This document shows positions 1 to 10,359 of a stretch of 64,000 nt of DNA, in pieces. The position numbers were made by a program, and so were the translations under genes. The first letter of the stretch is position 1, and every line of letters begins with the position of its first letter. The notes beneath the pieces were generated by a model. It ran no database searches. It worked only from the letters and a program-made list of their open reading frames with translations, and was not told the origin of the DNA. The stretch covers positions 50,557,502 through 50,621,501 of the forward strand of contig JBCNJP010000006.1 in assembly GCA_039602395.1 (NCBI GenBank). The letters are read 5' to 3'. Source of the DNA: Deinandra increscens subsp. villosa. Lineage: Eukaryota; Streptophyta; Magnoliopsida; Asterales; Asteraceae.

Positions 1-411
1 CCTCATGACTTCCTTTAGTTCATCCCAAGATAGAGCTAAGGCCTCATCGGACCCACGAATCCGTTTCTCGCTGTTCCACCATGTGAGAGCTTTTTCAGTG
101 AGAGTGCTGGTGGCACGCGGGACCTTCAGATGATCAGGACAGTCACTGTTAACGAAGGTGTTTTCCATCCCCTCGAACCACTGAAGTAAACCAATAGGAC
201 CCTCGGTTCCCTTGAATTTGGGAGGGTTGCAAGAGTTGAAATGCTTGAATGAACAAGTAGCCATAGCAGCAGCATTAGCGGGGTTAGCATTCACACCCTG
301 CTGGATTTGAGCCACGATACCGGGAAGAACCTCAGCCATCTGCTTGGCTATTACCGAGGCCATTTTGCGGCCGCTATCGCCCTTTCGGCGTCCCTTGAAA
401 TGGATCGACAT
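1..411 (-). CDS. Ty3/gypsy retrotransposon gag, N-terminal part (runs off the window)
   Basis: Reading leftward from the ATG at 411, 137 codons stay open to the window edge. The product begins MSIHFKGRRKGDSGRKM and continues with a stretch typical of plant gypsy gag: FKHFNSCNPPKFKGTEGP, then LLQWFEGMENTF and LTEKALTWWNSEKR. Gag forms the particle that packages element RNA in the cytoplasm. The ATG is the first after the leader and lies about 730 bases downstream of a tRNA-Met primer site and LTR, as expected for the 5' end of an element whose remainder lies left of the window. No stop or frameshift is visible. The very long LTR would fit a Tekay/Del-type chromovirus, but no integrase is visible to test this. 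Confidence 0.85.
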   Translation of the reverse strand, partial: MSIHFKGRRKGDSGRKMASVIAKQMAEVLPGIVAQIQQGVNANPANAAAMATCSFKHFNSCNPPKFKGTEGPIGLLQWFEGMENTFVNSDCPDHLKVPRATSTLTEKALTWWNSEKRIRGSDEALALSWDELKEVMR

Positions 412-1139
412 GCTGAGATTCAAGAACAACAATGATGAGTCATGATGAGATGTGATTGATAATCAAATTTTTGAGGGTAAAATTGGTAAGTGTAAAACTG
501 GTGTGTGTTATCGAACCGTGATACCGTGTAACTCATGATCATAGTTTATCAAAAATCATTCGTTTAAACATAATCGCGCGTCAAAACGTGAAATCGAGCA
601 TTTGAGATAAAACATAACGGAGTGGTTCTCACCTCCCGATTGGAAGGCTACAACCGAGACTGATCAGATCAAGATCCTAGTGGTAGAGACATGCTTTGGC
701 CTAATAGGTTTCATCACTCTCATCGGGGCGTCCCAGGTGAGCATCCGGGCCCAACGGTTGATAGGGCTTATGTGCAACGCTTTTCTTGACAGAGACCCCG
801 ACTACCGGTGTTTTCACCCTTCCAGTTACTACATGTCTACCACTAAAACCCTAATTCCGACGAGATTTGAAAATCATGAAAATCATGAAAATCATATTTT
901 TTTCCTAAATGGTACGTAAGGCACCATTTTTCTAAGGAAGAGGCTAGGAAGCCTTAGTGATTCGTGCTCGAGTGCGTGCTGATTTACGGGAACAAGCATT
1001 TGAAATAGGCAACAATTAAGAAGCAATTTACTGGACAAAAATAAACAATTAGGCATATTGCGCATGAGGCACTCATGCAGGACACCTAAGGCAATAGTCT
1101 AGGTCAAACCAGTTCTAATAACCTAGATCCCTATAGCCG
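412..1139 (-). other. Untranslated leader of the gypsy element
   Basis: Between the primer site and the gag ATG there is no convincing coding sequence. A 79-codon plus-strand frame here contains a short repeat (ENHENHENH) from a tandem aatcatgaa motif near 870-895 and looks accidental. This should be the transcribed, untranslated leader that in retroelements carries packaging signals. Confidence 0.6.
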
Positions 1140-1153
1140 TGGCTCTGATACCA
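1140..1153 (-). other. Primer binding site (initiator tRNA-Met) of the gypsy element
   Basis: On the minus strand this reads TGGTATCAGAGCCA, the classic complement of the 3' end of plant initiator tRNA-Met. It lies three bases from the end of the LTR (GTGACA, then GAT, then TGG...). It fixes the element orientation as minus. Confidence 0.9.
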
Positions 1154-3182
1154 ATCTGTCACACCCCAACCAACGGCGGAATACGTCGGGGCGTGAAGAT
1201 TCTCCAGAAGCTCACAACACTAAATTAGGTTGCGATAATCATAATAGTTACCCATTTCATAGCAAATAAACAAACCATAGCATTCAAGTCACAACATACG
1301 ATAAACAACATAAAACATGGTCTAAGCATAACGGTTCATTATTTAATAAGGTCTCTCTAAAGCCGATGCAACCCTAAAGTGATGATATCCAAATCAAACC
1401 GCATTACCTGCAACATGTTACAAAAAGAGTCAACTAAAAATAGTTGGTGAGAATTCATAGGTTTAATGACAACGTTCAAAAGCATGCGTACAAGTTAAAT
1501 AAGATGATAATTGATAAAAATGAATAATGATAAAATGATAAGTTAACGTAATCCAACCCTTGACAATTAGGCTTTCAATCACAAGGCGCCACACGCGAGG
1601 CAGGCCAAGTGGGCTTGTCAGGCCAATAGATCTATTATCGTAACCCCGGCATGTTTAATGTTAATAATTACGTTCATCGTTCAATCGTTCATCGTTCCAT
1701 CGTTCAATCGTTCATCGTTCAACCAAACAATCAAGACAATCATACATGTTTCAAGTAATCACCGAACGTAGAATACGCATGTGAAAATAGAATTTGATAA
1801 CATGATACATGTTGCACCCCAAAAACATTTAAGTAAAAAGGGGCTATGAAAACTCACCTCACGGGTGAATCGAAAAGAAATATAAGCGATAGCGATGCGC
1901 GAAAATCACGTCCGGAGATCACCTTGATGATTGACCGAGATTGAACCAAAATAAATAGATAAGTGAGTAACAGAGTAAGGTGAGAAACCGTGACTTGACA
2001 CAATACGACGCGACTGAACCAAATCACAACTCATTGGTGTTTTACTCAAGTGATAGCGTACGGGCTTAGTTTGGGTTCAAATTTATGCTCTATGTAATGT
2101 TGAGGGGTCCTAATCTAGCAAACTAGCATAGGAGTCAAACTAGGTCAACAAAAGTCAACAAATTCAATTTCCATGATAATAATCCAAGGTAATTCACATG
2201 ATTATCATAAAGGATCAGATCTAACATAAGCTATTATAGATTTTATAGATCTACTTGAATCTAGCATGAACCTAGCCTAGTTTAGCATGTATCTAGCCAA
2301 ATCTAGCCCATTAATCGGCTTTTGGTTCACAAATCAAACCCTATTTGAGCATGCATGGTAGATCTATCATTTAAACACATAAAAGTTCATGATTTGAGAG
2401 CTTTACATACAGATCCTACTTTACATACCAAGAAAATTATAGATCTAGACAAGTTAGGAGGCAGAAATGTCCTTTTGAAGCTTTATGACACACATTTCTA
2501 ATCCTAGATGACACACATGTTGAGATCTAGCCATTTTATCAAGGAAAAACCAAACTTGATGATCATAGTACATGGATCTAGTCCTAAACAATATTCATGA
2601 GGCAAATCAAGTCCATTTGAAACATAAAAATTGAATCTTGATGAGAGGATCCCTAGATCTAGCCCTAGATGACATGCTTTTCATAGATCTAGTCATGTTG
2701 TCACATAAAAATCCAATCTTGATCAAAGAAACCCTAGATCTATAACATATTAATGATTTATCATGACTAAATCTCAGATCCATACACAAGCTTACAACTT
2801 TCATGAAGATCCATTCATCAAATTGCATAATAAACCTAGATCTAAAGAGGTTTCATCATGGAATCAAGTTGAATAACAAAATCATGCAAAAAGGTGGAAT
2901 CTTTAATCATAGAAACCCTAGATCTATCATTTACAACATGGATTCAAGCCAAATATCATATAAAGTTCACACCTTGATGGGAGTAGAAAAGAAGATTCAA
3001 GATGCTATGACAAGGTTTGAAGATTACTAACCGAAAGGGATGATTTCTAGATGATCCTAAGCAATAAAGCAAGAAACTTGAGCCTTGAATCTTCAAAGGT
3101 CTTCACCTTTGATGTTTACAGCCGTTTTAGGGTTTTGGAGAGTGATTTGGGGCTGAATGGGGAGAGCATGGTGGCTAATGAT

Positions 3183-3192
3183 GCTTATATAG
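3183..3192 (-). promoter_or_regulatory. TATA box of the gypsy LTR promoter
   Basis: The minus strand reads CTATATAAGC. It lies about 800 bp inside the LTR from its 5' end, so transcription would start near 3155 and U3 would be about 0.84 kb, leaving about 2 kb of R-U5. A perfect hairpin lies just upstream (3227-3270). Confidence 0.5.
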
Positions 3193-3226
3193 TGGAACAT
3201 TAGGGTTTGGCTGGAAAACAAGGTGC

Positions 3227-3270
3227 AAGCGTATCGCCTGCTGCCTGGGGAGGCTCCAGGCGATACGCTT
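3227..3270. repeat. Perfect inverted repeat upstream of the LTR TATA box
   Basis: Arms aagcgtatcgcctg (3227-3240) and caggcgatacgctt (3257-3270) are exact reverse complements of 14 bp, with a GC-rich 16-base loop. The core gcgatacgcttgg recurs at 44448-44460 in a different context. Confidence 0.8.
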
Positions 3271-4336
3271 GGTGCTTGCCCGGGTGTCCACTTTGCTGTT
3301 TCATCGATTCGCGTGCTCGGTTTGTCGTGTTTCGATGTTTTCGAGTCCCGTTTTCTCCCAAATTCCCCAAATAATGGTCCCATCATGTTCATAACATTAA
3401 ATCCACTCAAAATGATAATAAATACGTCACGTAACCCTATTGTATACACAAGTTAGGTCAAAACATGCAATTTTGGTCGGTTTTGCCGTACGTATCACTT
3501 TTAAGCAATTCACCTATGATTTGTGACTCAATCAAGTGGGTGATGACCCAAGACATCATGTGTGATCATAAGTGACTTAAAGACACATAAATATGACAAA
3601 TCTGATATACGATACTCAAAAACGTGATCTCCCGGTTATAATCGAAATCGCGCGGGATTTACCGAATCTTTCACCGTTTCCATTCTAGACCTTGAATTCA
3701 CACCAACCTTCACTTGTATTCACTTGTGTGTGTAACTAGTATTACACATAAGGGTCATACACGTTTAGATTGATCAAATTCCCGGTTGAACGTAATTCGA
3801 TGACTCGTTCGCGTAACATCCAAATTAAAGGCAAATCGAACATCAAATCGATCAATAAACATGATAATGGATCAATAACATGAAATTAGGTTAATAAACA
3901 TCAAAATCGATCAATACCCATAAATTCGATTATCAATCAACGGATTGGGTTACAAAATGGATAAAATCAGACAATCGAAAAACCCGGAATGTTACAAGAA
4001 CACCGCTCAGGTATATCTAAAACTCGCTTTTAGATTAGTTGTTTAATTCGATCATGTTATCGTAATTGTATTCGTTTTCAATTTTAACGCGATTAGTGTT
4101 TGTGTGCATTTTGGTGATCATGATCATGTTGACATGATTACGACATTTTAGGGTTTACGCGTTTATTTACTTTAAATCGTTTTATTCCACTGCGTAACGG
4201 ATTACTTGTTTAATCCGTTCAAACTCTGATTTGCTAAAGCTCGGTCGGTGATTAATTAAAATGTAAAATTTTTTTAATCGTCACCGGGCACACGTATACC
4301 ATTGTCGTAACCCAACAAGACCTTGGTCGCTTAAGC

Positions 4337-4465
4337 CATTTTCTTGGTTTAGAATTGCATTATGAAGAGGGAGCTATAATCTTGCACCAACAAAGGTACT
4401 CTATTAATTTGCTCACTAAATTTGCTATGCTTGATAGCAAGCTAATAGATACTCCTCCTATGGAC
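4337..4465 (+). pseudogene. Ty1/copia reverse transcriptase fragment
   Basis: A 43-codon open stretch reads HFLGLELHYEEGAIILHQQR and continues with YSINLLTKFAMLDSKL and IDTPP. This is the segment just after the YVDD region of copia reverse transcriptase, where the family has FLGIE, Q..Y...LL..F.M.D and a conserved TP. The fragment ends abruptly at about 4465, where unrelated repeat sequence begins; nothing upstream keeps frame. It is the coding relic of an element whose 3' end may be the polypurine tract and LTR at 5543-5926. Confidence 0.75.
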
Positions 4466-5542
4466 CGTATGATGTGTTTGGAAGTGCACCTAAAATAACT
4501 ACTTAATCCTAGAGCTAAACTAGACCTAGACACACCTAATTTTACCAAAAATCCTAAAACTAACCGACCCTTAAGGCAAGTGTACTTGTCAGATTGCAGA
4601 ATAGTCTATGGAAGACCGGGATTATCGAACCCTAGAGACACTATGTAGCTAGACGAAACCTAGGACCTAAGGAATTGGAAATTTGAGAATTTGGGTTTTA
4701 AAAGGAAATTAAATAACTTAACTAAATACTCAACTAACAACCGGAAACGGGGAAAACTTAGGAGAAAATCAAATTCAGAGACAAGTACCACCTAGACCTA
4801 GAATCCTGATTAATGCTAACAACTTTATCCGGTTATGACAACTCTGATGGAAGTTAGTTCATCTTTTTAGTCCTTCCTAACAGATAATTTCTACTCTTGA
4901 ACATGAGTTCACCTTTTAAGTACTTCCGACCTCAACTAAACCTAACCACCTTCGACTCTAATCTAGGGCACCTTACGCTAGCAGGAGCTACCATTATTTA
5001 TATAAATTGACACGGAATAGCAAATTAATTAACTAACCTAGGGAATTTCCTTGTGGGACAGTTTTATCCTAAGTACTTAACCAACCCGACTACCCAACAA
5101 TCCATTACTTTTGGGTTTCAAGAAAGGCAGAATACTAAGATCACCATACTGATAAGTAATTAATTCTACGATCACTAAATTAGCAACACATAACAAATAC
5201 CAAGCATATAACCTACTACTAGAACATCTAGCTCAAACCCAAAGACCGTCGCAAGCCAAACAAGAATTAGCTAATAATCAATAGCAACGTTAATACTCAT
5301 ATGCATACAATTTCTCCAAATAATGGGATTTAAAGAAACATCCAAACATCAATCAAATTGCATAACCGAATAAAGTCAAAATCATCAATCAATAATCCGG
5401 TTTAACTTTGATTCGGGTTGAACCGAGATGACTTTGGACGTGACCGAGGTGAAGGTTGGGTGTTCGGTACAAGTCTAGATGGTTCGAGATCATGAAGATG
5501 GTGACTTTGTTGTAGTGAAGAAAGGCATAAACAAACACCGAT
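4466..5542. other. Non-coding repeat-like spacer inside the copia remnant
   Basis: About 1.08 kb with no credible ORF. The stretch around 4575-4640 (gtgtacttgtcagattgcag, then gggattatcgaaccc) looks like dispersed plant repeat sequence, probably a later insertion. The frame at 5402-5626 on the minus strand has no recognisable domain and overlaps the LTR. Confidence 0.4.
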
Positions 5543-5926
5543 TAAGGGGGTGAATGTTGGATTAATCGGGTTTATCCACGGGTCAGAAGGTTTCATGGGT
5601 TCAGCGGGTCGGTTAAAATGGGTCATTTATGTCAAAGTAAATATGTTGCACGTTTATTCTGTTGCAAAATTGTTAAAGGAATGCACAATTGAATGGGTCA
5701 TCCTATTCTTTAGGTAGTAGTTGTGGTTGTTAGTAAACCCACGTTTTCTATTTTAGGCTATTTAAAAGTCATTTGTTTGTTGAATAAAAGTAGTGGCCTT
5801 CATTTGATATACGAGAAGCTCTCTTTATCTTTCTACCTTCTGCAAATATAGTTCACACACTAATTCTTGAGTTTACAAGTGTACTTCGTGTGTGTAAGTG
5901 TGTGTTGAGTGGGGCCTGAGCCAACA
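5543..5926 (+). repeat. Polypurine tract plus 3' LTR of a copia remnant
   Basis: A polypurine tract (attaagggggtgaa) ends at 5554 and is followed at once by TGTTGG; the LTR ends in CCAACA at 5926, giving a 372-bp LTR with six-base inverted ends. A TATA-like tatttaaaag is near 5759. The expected order (pol, purine tract, LTR) matches the plus-strand reverse-transcriptase scrap upstream. No 5' LTR copy was found, so no target duplication can be checked. Confidence 0.6.
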
Positions 5927-6469
5927 AATCAAACTTGTGATGCAAGTAGAATATAATTATCAGTATATATAGGCTATTAGTTGAAGGTTTTGTTTGCATT
6001 CAAATTTCTTATTCATATATAGATACTAGTCAGTGACCCGGGTATATACCGAGGCTGTGATATATATATAAAAGATTGATTCCTTACTAAAAGTGATTTT
6101 TTTAAACTAAATACACTAAAACAGAACCCTAATTTAGTAAAGGGTAATAACAACTACCATGCTTGCTTATATAGACACTCAAAATGGACCTTGCAATCGT
6201 CTAGTTTAAGTTTACCATCATTCTTAGCAAGATTGATGTGTCATAATAAGGGCTGGTGGAGGATGGTACGGGATGATAACATTTAACTTTTTTTTAGCAC
6301 CATAAAAACCTTTCTATTTAATATGTATCTTAAGTTAACATGATATATGGTAAGTAAAATTAGCAGAAACAAGTGAAAGGTATGCATATAATCTCAAACT
6401 GCTCTTGAATATAAAATCGCTAAAATAGAAATAATAGAATGTCATGAGTTTACCTACACCACTGCAGAG
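5927..6469. other. Spacer with a Helitron-like 5' terminus
   Basis: No gene. At about 6004-6055 the sequence tatagatactagtcagtgac followed by ccgggtatataccgagg resembles the 5' termini of plant Helitron-type elements, which often carry a cccgcg...cgcggg-like palindrome near the start. The rest is AT-rich. Confidence 0.3.
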
Positions 6470-6478
6470 TTGCAATTA

Positions 6479-7829
6479 GAGTAAATTACATAGAAGGTCC
6501 TTTATGTTTTATCTTGATTTCGAATCAGGTCCTTTAAGTAAAGTTGTTTCAACTGACATCCTTTATGTTTTCGATCTGTTTCATAGAAGGTCCTTTATCA
6601 CTAACAGTGTTAAAAACCACTGTTAAGTCAGGGGCAATATAGTCATTTTATAAAATGTTTAAAATTAAATTAAAAAAAAACTAATAATTACAATGGCTGA
6701 AAAGTTCAAGACCCTCTCTTCTAGGGCTCGAGAAGAACAGAGATGTTTAAGACGAAGATAACTCCGACGTCCACGGAGATCGAGTTGAATTTTAACGCAT
6801 TAACACCGTACTCCTCCGACGCCGCAACAGCTTTCGGCTTCACCACACCACACAGCTACCCCTTCATGGCTACTTCTTCCGGCTAGTGGTTACCGCTTGT
6901 AGCCGTCGAGAACTTGGAAAATTAGAGAAATTGTGAAGTGTAAATTTGACTAAATGGTGTAGTATGTGCCCACGAATTTTTTTTATTAAAAATTATGTTC
7001 AGCTAAGGATGCATGATTACCATTTGCATAATTGTTATCACTAGAAGAAGAGCTTGGAGAGTTAGACTGTGAAATTGAATGAAGAAAAGGTAATAACTTA
7101 AAATCATAAACGAAACCTTCGCATGCGAATCAACAACTTCCTTGAACTCCTAAACTCACATGCTAACGGAACAAGGTTTAGGAATTAAGGTGCAAATCTG
7201 AAATAGCAAATGGAAGAGAGTGAAAGCTTGAGATGCCAATAAAGTACTGAATCGGAAGCTAGCTCACCTCTGATGAAATCCTTCAAAATCTGGGACGTAC
7301 AATATCCAGCTGATGAAACCAACAATATAAATTAAGTACAAATGAAACCCCTGAAAATCAAAGCTAACCAGAATCTTTTCAAATGAACAAAAATTTTCCC
7401 CCTCAACAGAATGTTGATTAATGTTTATTCACCGCGCCGACGATGGCACACCGGTGGACACCAAGTCACGGAAGAAGATGATAACGACTATAATGGACGC
7501 GGAGAGTCACGAACGACCGCGAAATCAAGACAAAATCAGCAGCACGACACATCTTGAACATCGATCTGTTCTTCTCAAGCCCTAGAAGAGAGGTCTTGAA
7601 CTTTTCAGCCATCGAGATATGTTATTATTAGTTTTTTATTTAATTTTAAAGATTTTATACAATGACTATATTACCCATGATTTAACGGTGGTTTTTAACA
7701 CCGTTAGTGATAAAGGACCTTCTATGAAACAAATTGAAAACATAAAGGATGTCGGTTGAAACAACTTTACTTAAAGGACCTAATTCGAAATAATGGTAAA
7801 ACGTAAAGGACCTTCTATGTAATTTACTC
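6479..7829. mobile_element. Non-autonomous Mutator-like element (MULE) 1, long TIRs
   Basis: A 1351-bp element with ends GAGTAAATTACA and TGTAATTTACTC. It is flanked on both sides by the exact 9-bp duplication ttgcaatta (6470-6478 and 7830-7838), the length made by Mutator transposases. The inverted repeats extend about 270-280 bp inward with scattered mismatches (6479 to about 6760 against about 7550 to 7829). No transposase is encoded. The interior is more GC-rich and gene-like than the flanks: an ATG frame of 47 codons at 6743-6886 (begins MFKTKITPTSTEIELN) could be captured host sequence, but I do not recognise it. Confidence 0.85.
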
Positions 7830-7838
7830 TTGCAATTA

Positions 7839-8229
7839 TAATGAAAAAAATATAAGTCAAATGAAACTATATCTTATCTCATTATTGTTGTAAGGTTAAA
7901 GAACTATCAACTATGGAAAGTACAGGTTCAATAGAGAACTATGGAAAGTAAGCCTCCTACAAAGTTTCTAGAAAAATTAAAATCTACTTACTGGTTTTTT
8001 GCTCAGCTACATTGCAAATTAATTACAAAAAGTCTTTTGTATTTCAAAAGTTTTCCTACACCGTATCATATTCACATGCTAAAACCATCAATTACCTGCT
8101 ACACATTTTATCGAACACCTGGTATGTTTAAAGAAAAAAACAAACAAACTTGAATTCAGCTATTAGAAGAAATTGTACAACCAAAATACACATATTTTGG
8201 GGGTGATTAGGCTTCGGTTGGTTTCCTTG
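7839..8229. other. AT-rich spacer, no recognised feature
   Basis: Contains a 70-codon plus-strand frame (7941-8153) with no recognisable domain and a composition like the surrounding AT-rich DNA. I see no supported gene. Confidence 0.4.
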
Positions 8230-8500
8230 AAGTACAAGAGGTCGATGAACGTAGCGGTGAAATTGGCTATGTGGGACATTTCAGAGTGTGACTTGTTTGA
8301 CAATGGGGGCTAATTAGTTTGTTCTATTTGTTGTTCTTGTTTGGTTGTTTTTGGCGGTTGGTCGGGGGAGTGTCCCTGTGTCTTTGTTTGCTGCCGTTGG
8401 TGGCTTGTTTCCTGCTTTGCAGCTCCTGTACCTTTTCATTATTATTAATTTATTACCGGGGAAACCCTTTCAAAAAAAAAAAAAAAAAAGAAAAAAAAAA
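8230..8500 (+). mobile_element. Possible 3' end of a LINE ending in poly(A)
   Basis: A G/T-rich 3' untranslated-like stretch with many ttgttgtt and ctttgtttgctgcc words is followed by attattattaatttattac and a long A tract starting at 8472. This is the usual look of a 5'-truncated plant LINE 3' end. A short open frame ending at 8312 (product ends ECDLFDNGG) could be the last codons of its reverse transcriptase ORF. No RT motif survives and the 5' boundary and target duplication were not found. Confidence 0.35.
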
Positions 8501-9029
8501 TTGGACAACCAAGATGAAAAATAAACTAAAAGAAAAAGCATTACAAATGAAAGACGAAGGTCCAAAACTTACCATTTATGCATATAGTTCATAGCTCATT
8601 CCTTAGACCCAAATTAGTTGAGACTTTTGGCTGAGTTGCAACATCGGGCACCAATCCTTCATCATGCAATAAAATGAGAAATTTTATCAACCAAGAACCC
8701 GAAACACTAACAAAATCAAGCAGAAAAAGCAAAAAAAAAAAAAACAAAAAACAAAAAAAACAAAAACAACATAAGAACATCAACAAAATTGAAGCATGAT
8801 AGCCGAAGCCCTAACATTACCTGAACAACACAATAAACAAACGTTACAAAACCCTGCCATAATCGCCCTTTACCACCAACACATGAAACGATAGAACAAT
8901 GATAAAAACCAAAACCTAAAACATTAGTGGCATATAAAGGCAAGGAATGATTACACTAACACCCAAATATGTCTTACCTCTTAATGCCAAATTAACCAAA
9001 GTACCAAACAACTTCATTCCATTTTCACC
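8501..9029. other. A-rich spacer
   Basis: Long A and CAAAAA runs (8726-8770) give low-complexity minus-strand frames (Phe/Leu/Cys-rich) with no support as genes. Confidence 0.4.
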
Positions 9030-9038
9030 TATAAACTA

Positions 9039-10349
9039 GAGTAAATTACGGATTTCGTCCCTGTGGTTTGCACGAATTTCACCTATCGTCCTTACTTTTC
9101 AAAAATTACAGATATCGTCCCAACTTTTTGCCAAAACGTTACGGATTTGGTCCCTACGACTAACTTCTGTTAAAAAAATCTGTTAAATGAATGTAAAAAG
9201 ACTGTTATACCCTTCTCTTTAAAACAAATTACAAATAAATACAAAAAAAAACAAAAGAATTATAAAATTACGATTGTACCCCACCCTCATCTTCTTCATT
9301 TCTTCAATTCCCATCACAATTCCCATCCACCACCATCTCCGTTCACCGCATATGCACTGTTATTCGTGTATGGCCGCATAGGAATAGACTAAAACTACAC
9401 AATTCATCAATCATCTAATTATAAAACAAAAGAATTATAAAACAACGATGATTACAACACATGGCCGCATTACGAAAAGCAAATTTGAAATTAACTTACA
9501 AATTGAAACAAAAACACTGAAACTACACAATTCATCAATCGACAATAGGAATAAGCGATCATAATCAAAGGGGCGAAGTGAAAAAATCACCTGATATTCG
9601 CCGATTGAATTGGGCCGAGGAGGTTTTTATTCACCATTCCCGCTGCCAAATCGCCGGAGAAAGAGGGGACGGCGACCCCCGAGCTTGTTTCTGGTTGACG
9701 ATGGTCAAGCAAGAGTGGCAACAGCCGTGTGACGGCTAGGGTTCTGTCGTGCGGTTTCGGCGGCGGCGGCTGTGACCCTTGTGAAGAGGGGGGCGGTTCG
9801 GAGATGTGGTGGTGCAGAAGGGTTTGCTCCATTGAGGGCAGATCGGAGGGGGGGGGGGCGGTTCGGAGATATGGTGGTGCGGTGACGGTATTGCGGTGGT
9901 GATGGTGTTGGTTTTTCACGGTGGGGATGGTGTTTGCTGGACAAGGAAGATCCGTCAATCACTCCGGTGAATATGAAGAAGGTGAATACCCTTTTGGTCC
10001 GTCAATCACGCCGTGTTTATGGCTCCGAGATCTCCCTCAAGATAGATCGATTTCGCCGGAATCTCATCGTTTTCATCGTTGGGTGTGTGTATAAAGTATA
10101 AACGTCGGCTTCTTTTTCCAGGGGTGGGTGTGTTTATAACTTTTTCTTTTATTTATAATTAAAATTAAAAGGGTAGGGGTATATTAGGAATTTTAACAAA
10201 GTTAACAGATTTTTTTAACAGAAGTTAGTCGTAGAGACCAAATCCGTAACATTTTGACAAAAAGTTGGGACGATATCCGTAATTTTTAAAAAGTAGGGAT
10301 GATAGGTGAAATTCATGCAAAACACAGGGACGAAATCCGTAATTTACTC
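9039..10349. mobile_element. Non-autonomous Mutator-like element 2, long TIRs
   Basis: A 1311-bp element starting GAGTAAATTACGG and ending CCGTAATTTACTC. The terminal inverted repeats are about 150 bp (9039-9187 against 10201-10349). Flanks tataaacta (9030-9038) and tataaaacta (10350-10359) are a 9-bp target duplication with one inserted base. It shares its terminal 11 bases with MULE 1 but the rest of the repeat differs. The interior has a minus-strand Pro/His-rich open frame of 123 codons (9587-9958), perhaps captured sequence, with no recognised domain, and a G10 run near 9850. Confidence 0.8.
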
Positions 10350-10359
10350 TATAAAACTA

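Larger units (their letters stand above)
1157..3996 (-). repeat. 5' LTR of the gypsy element, about 2.84 kb
   Basis: On the minus strand the LTR begins TGTAACATTCCGGG at 3996 and ends GGTTGGGGTGTGACA at 1157, with TG...CA termini, next to the primer site. Flanking bases at 3997-4001 are agaac; the matching target duplication would lie beyond the left edge. Inside are a cgttcatcgttcaat minisatellite (about 1670-1726), a segment rich in AGATCTA words (about 2200-2960), and a TATA box at 3183-3192. Short ORFs in it look fortuitous. The right boundary rests on the TG/CA rule and context, since the partner LTR is not in the window. Confidence 0.75.

Noticed and set aside
1670..1726. A CRISPR-like array (repeated cgttcatcgttcaat)
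   Set aside because: Contiguous minisatellite without spacers, inside a plant LTR.
8319..8943. Phe/Leu/Cys-rich frames that look like membrane proteins
   Set aside because: Translation of T- or A-rich low-complexity DNA around a LINE-like poly(A) tail.
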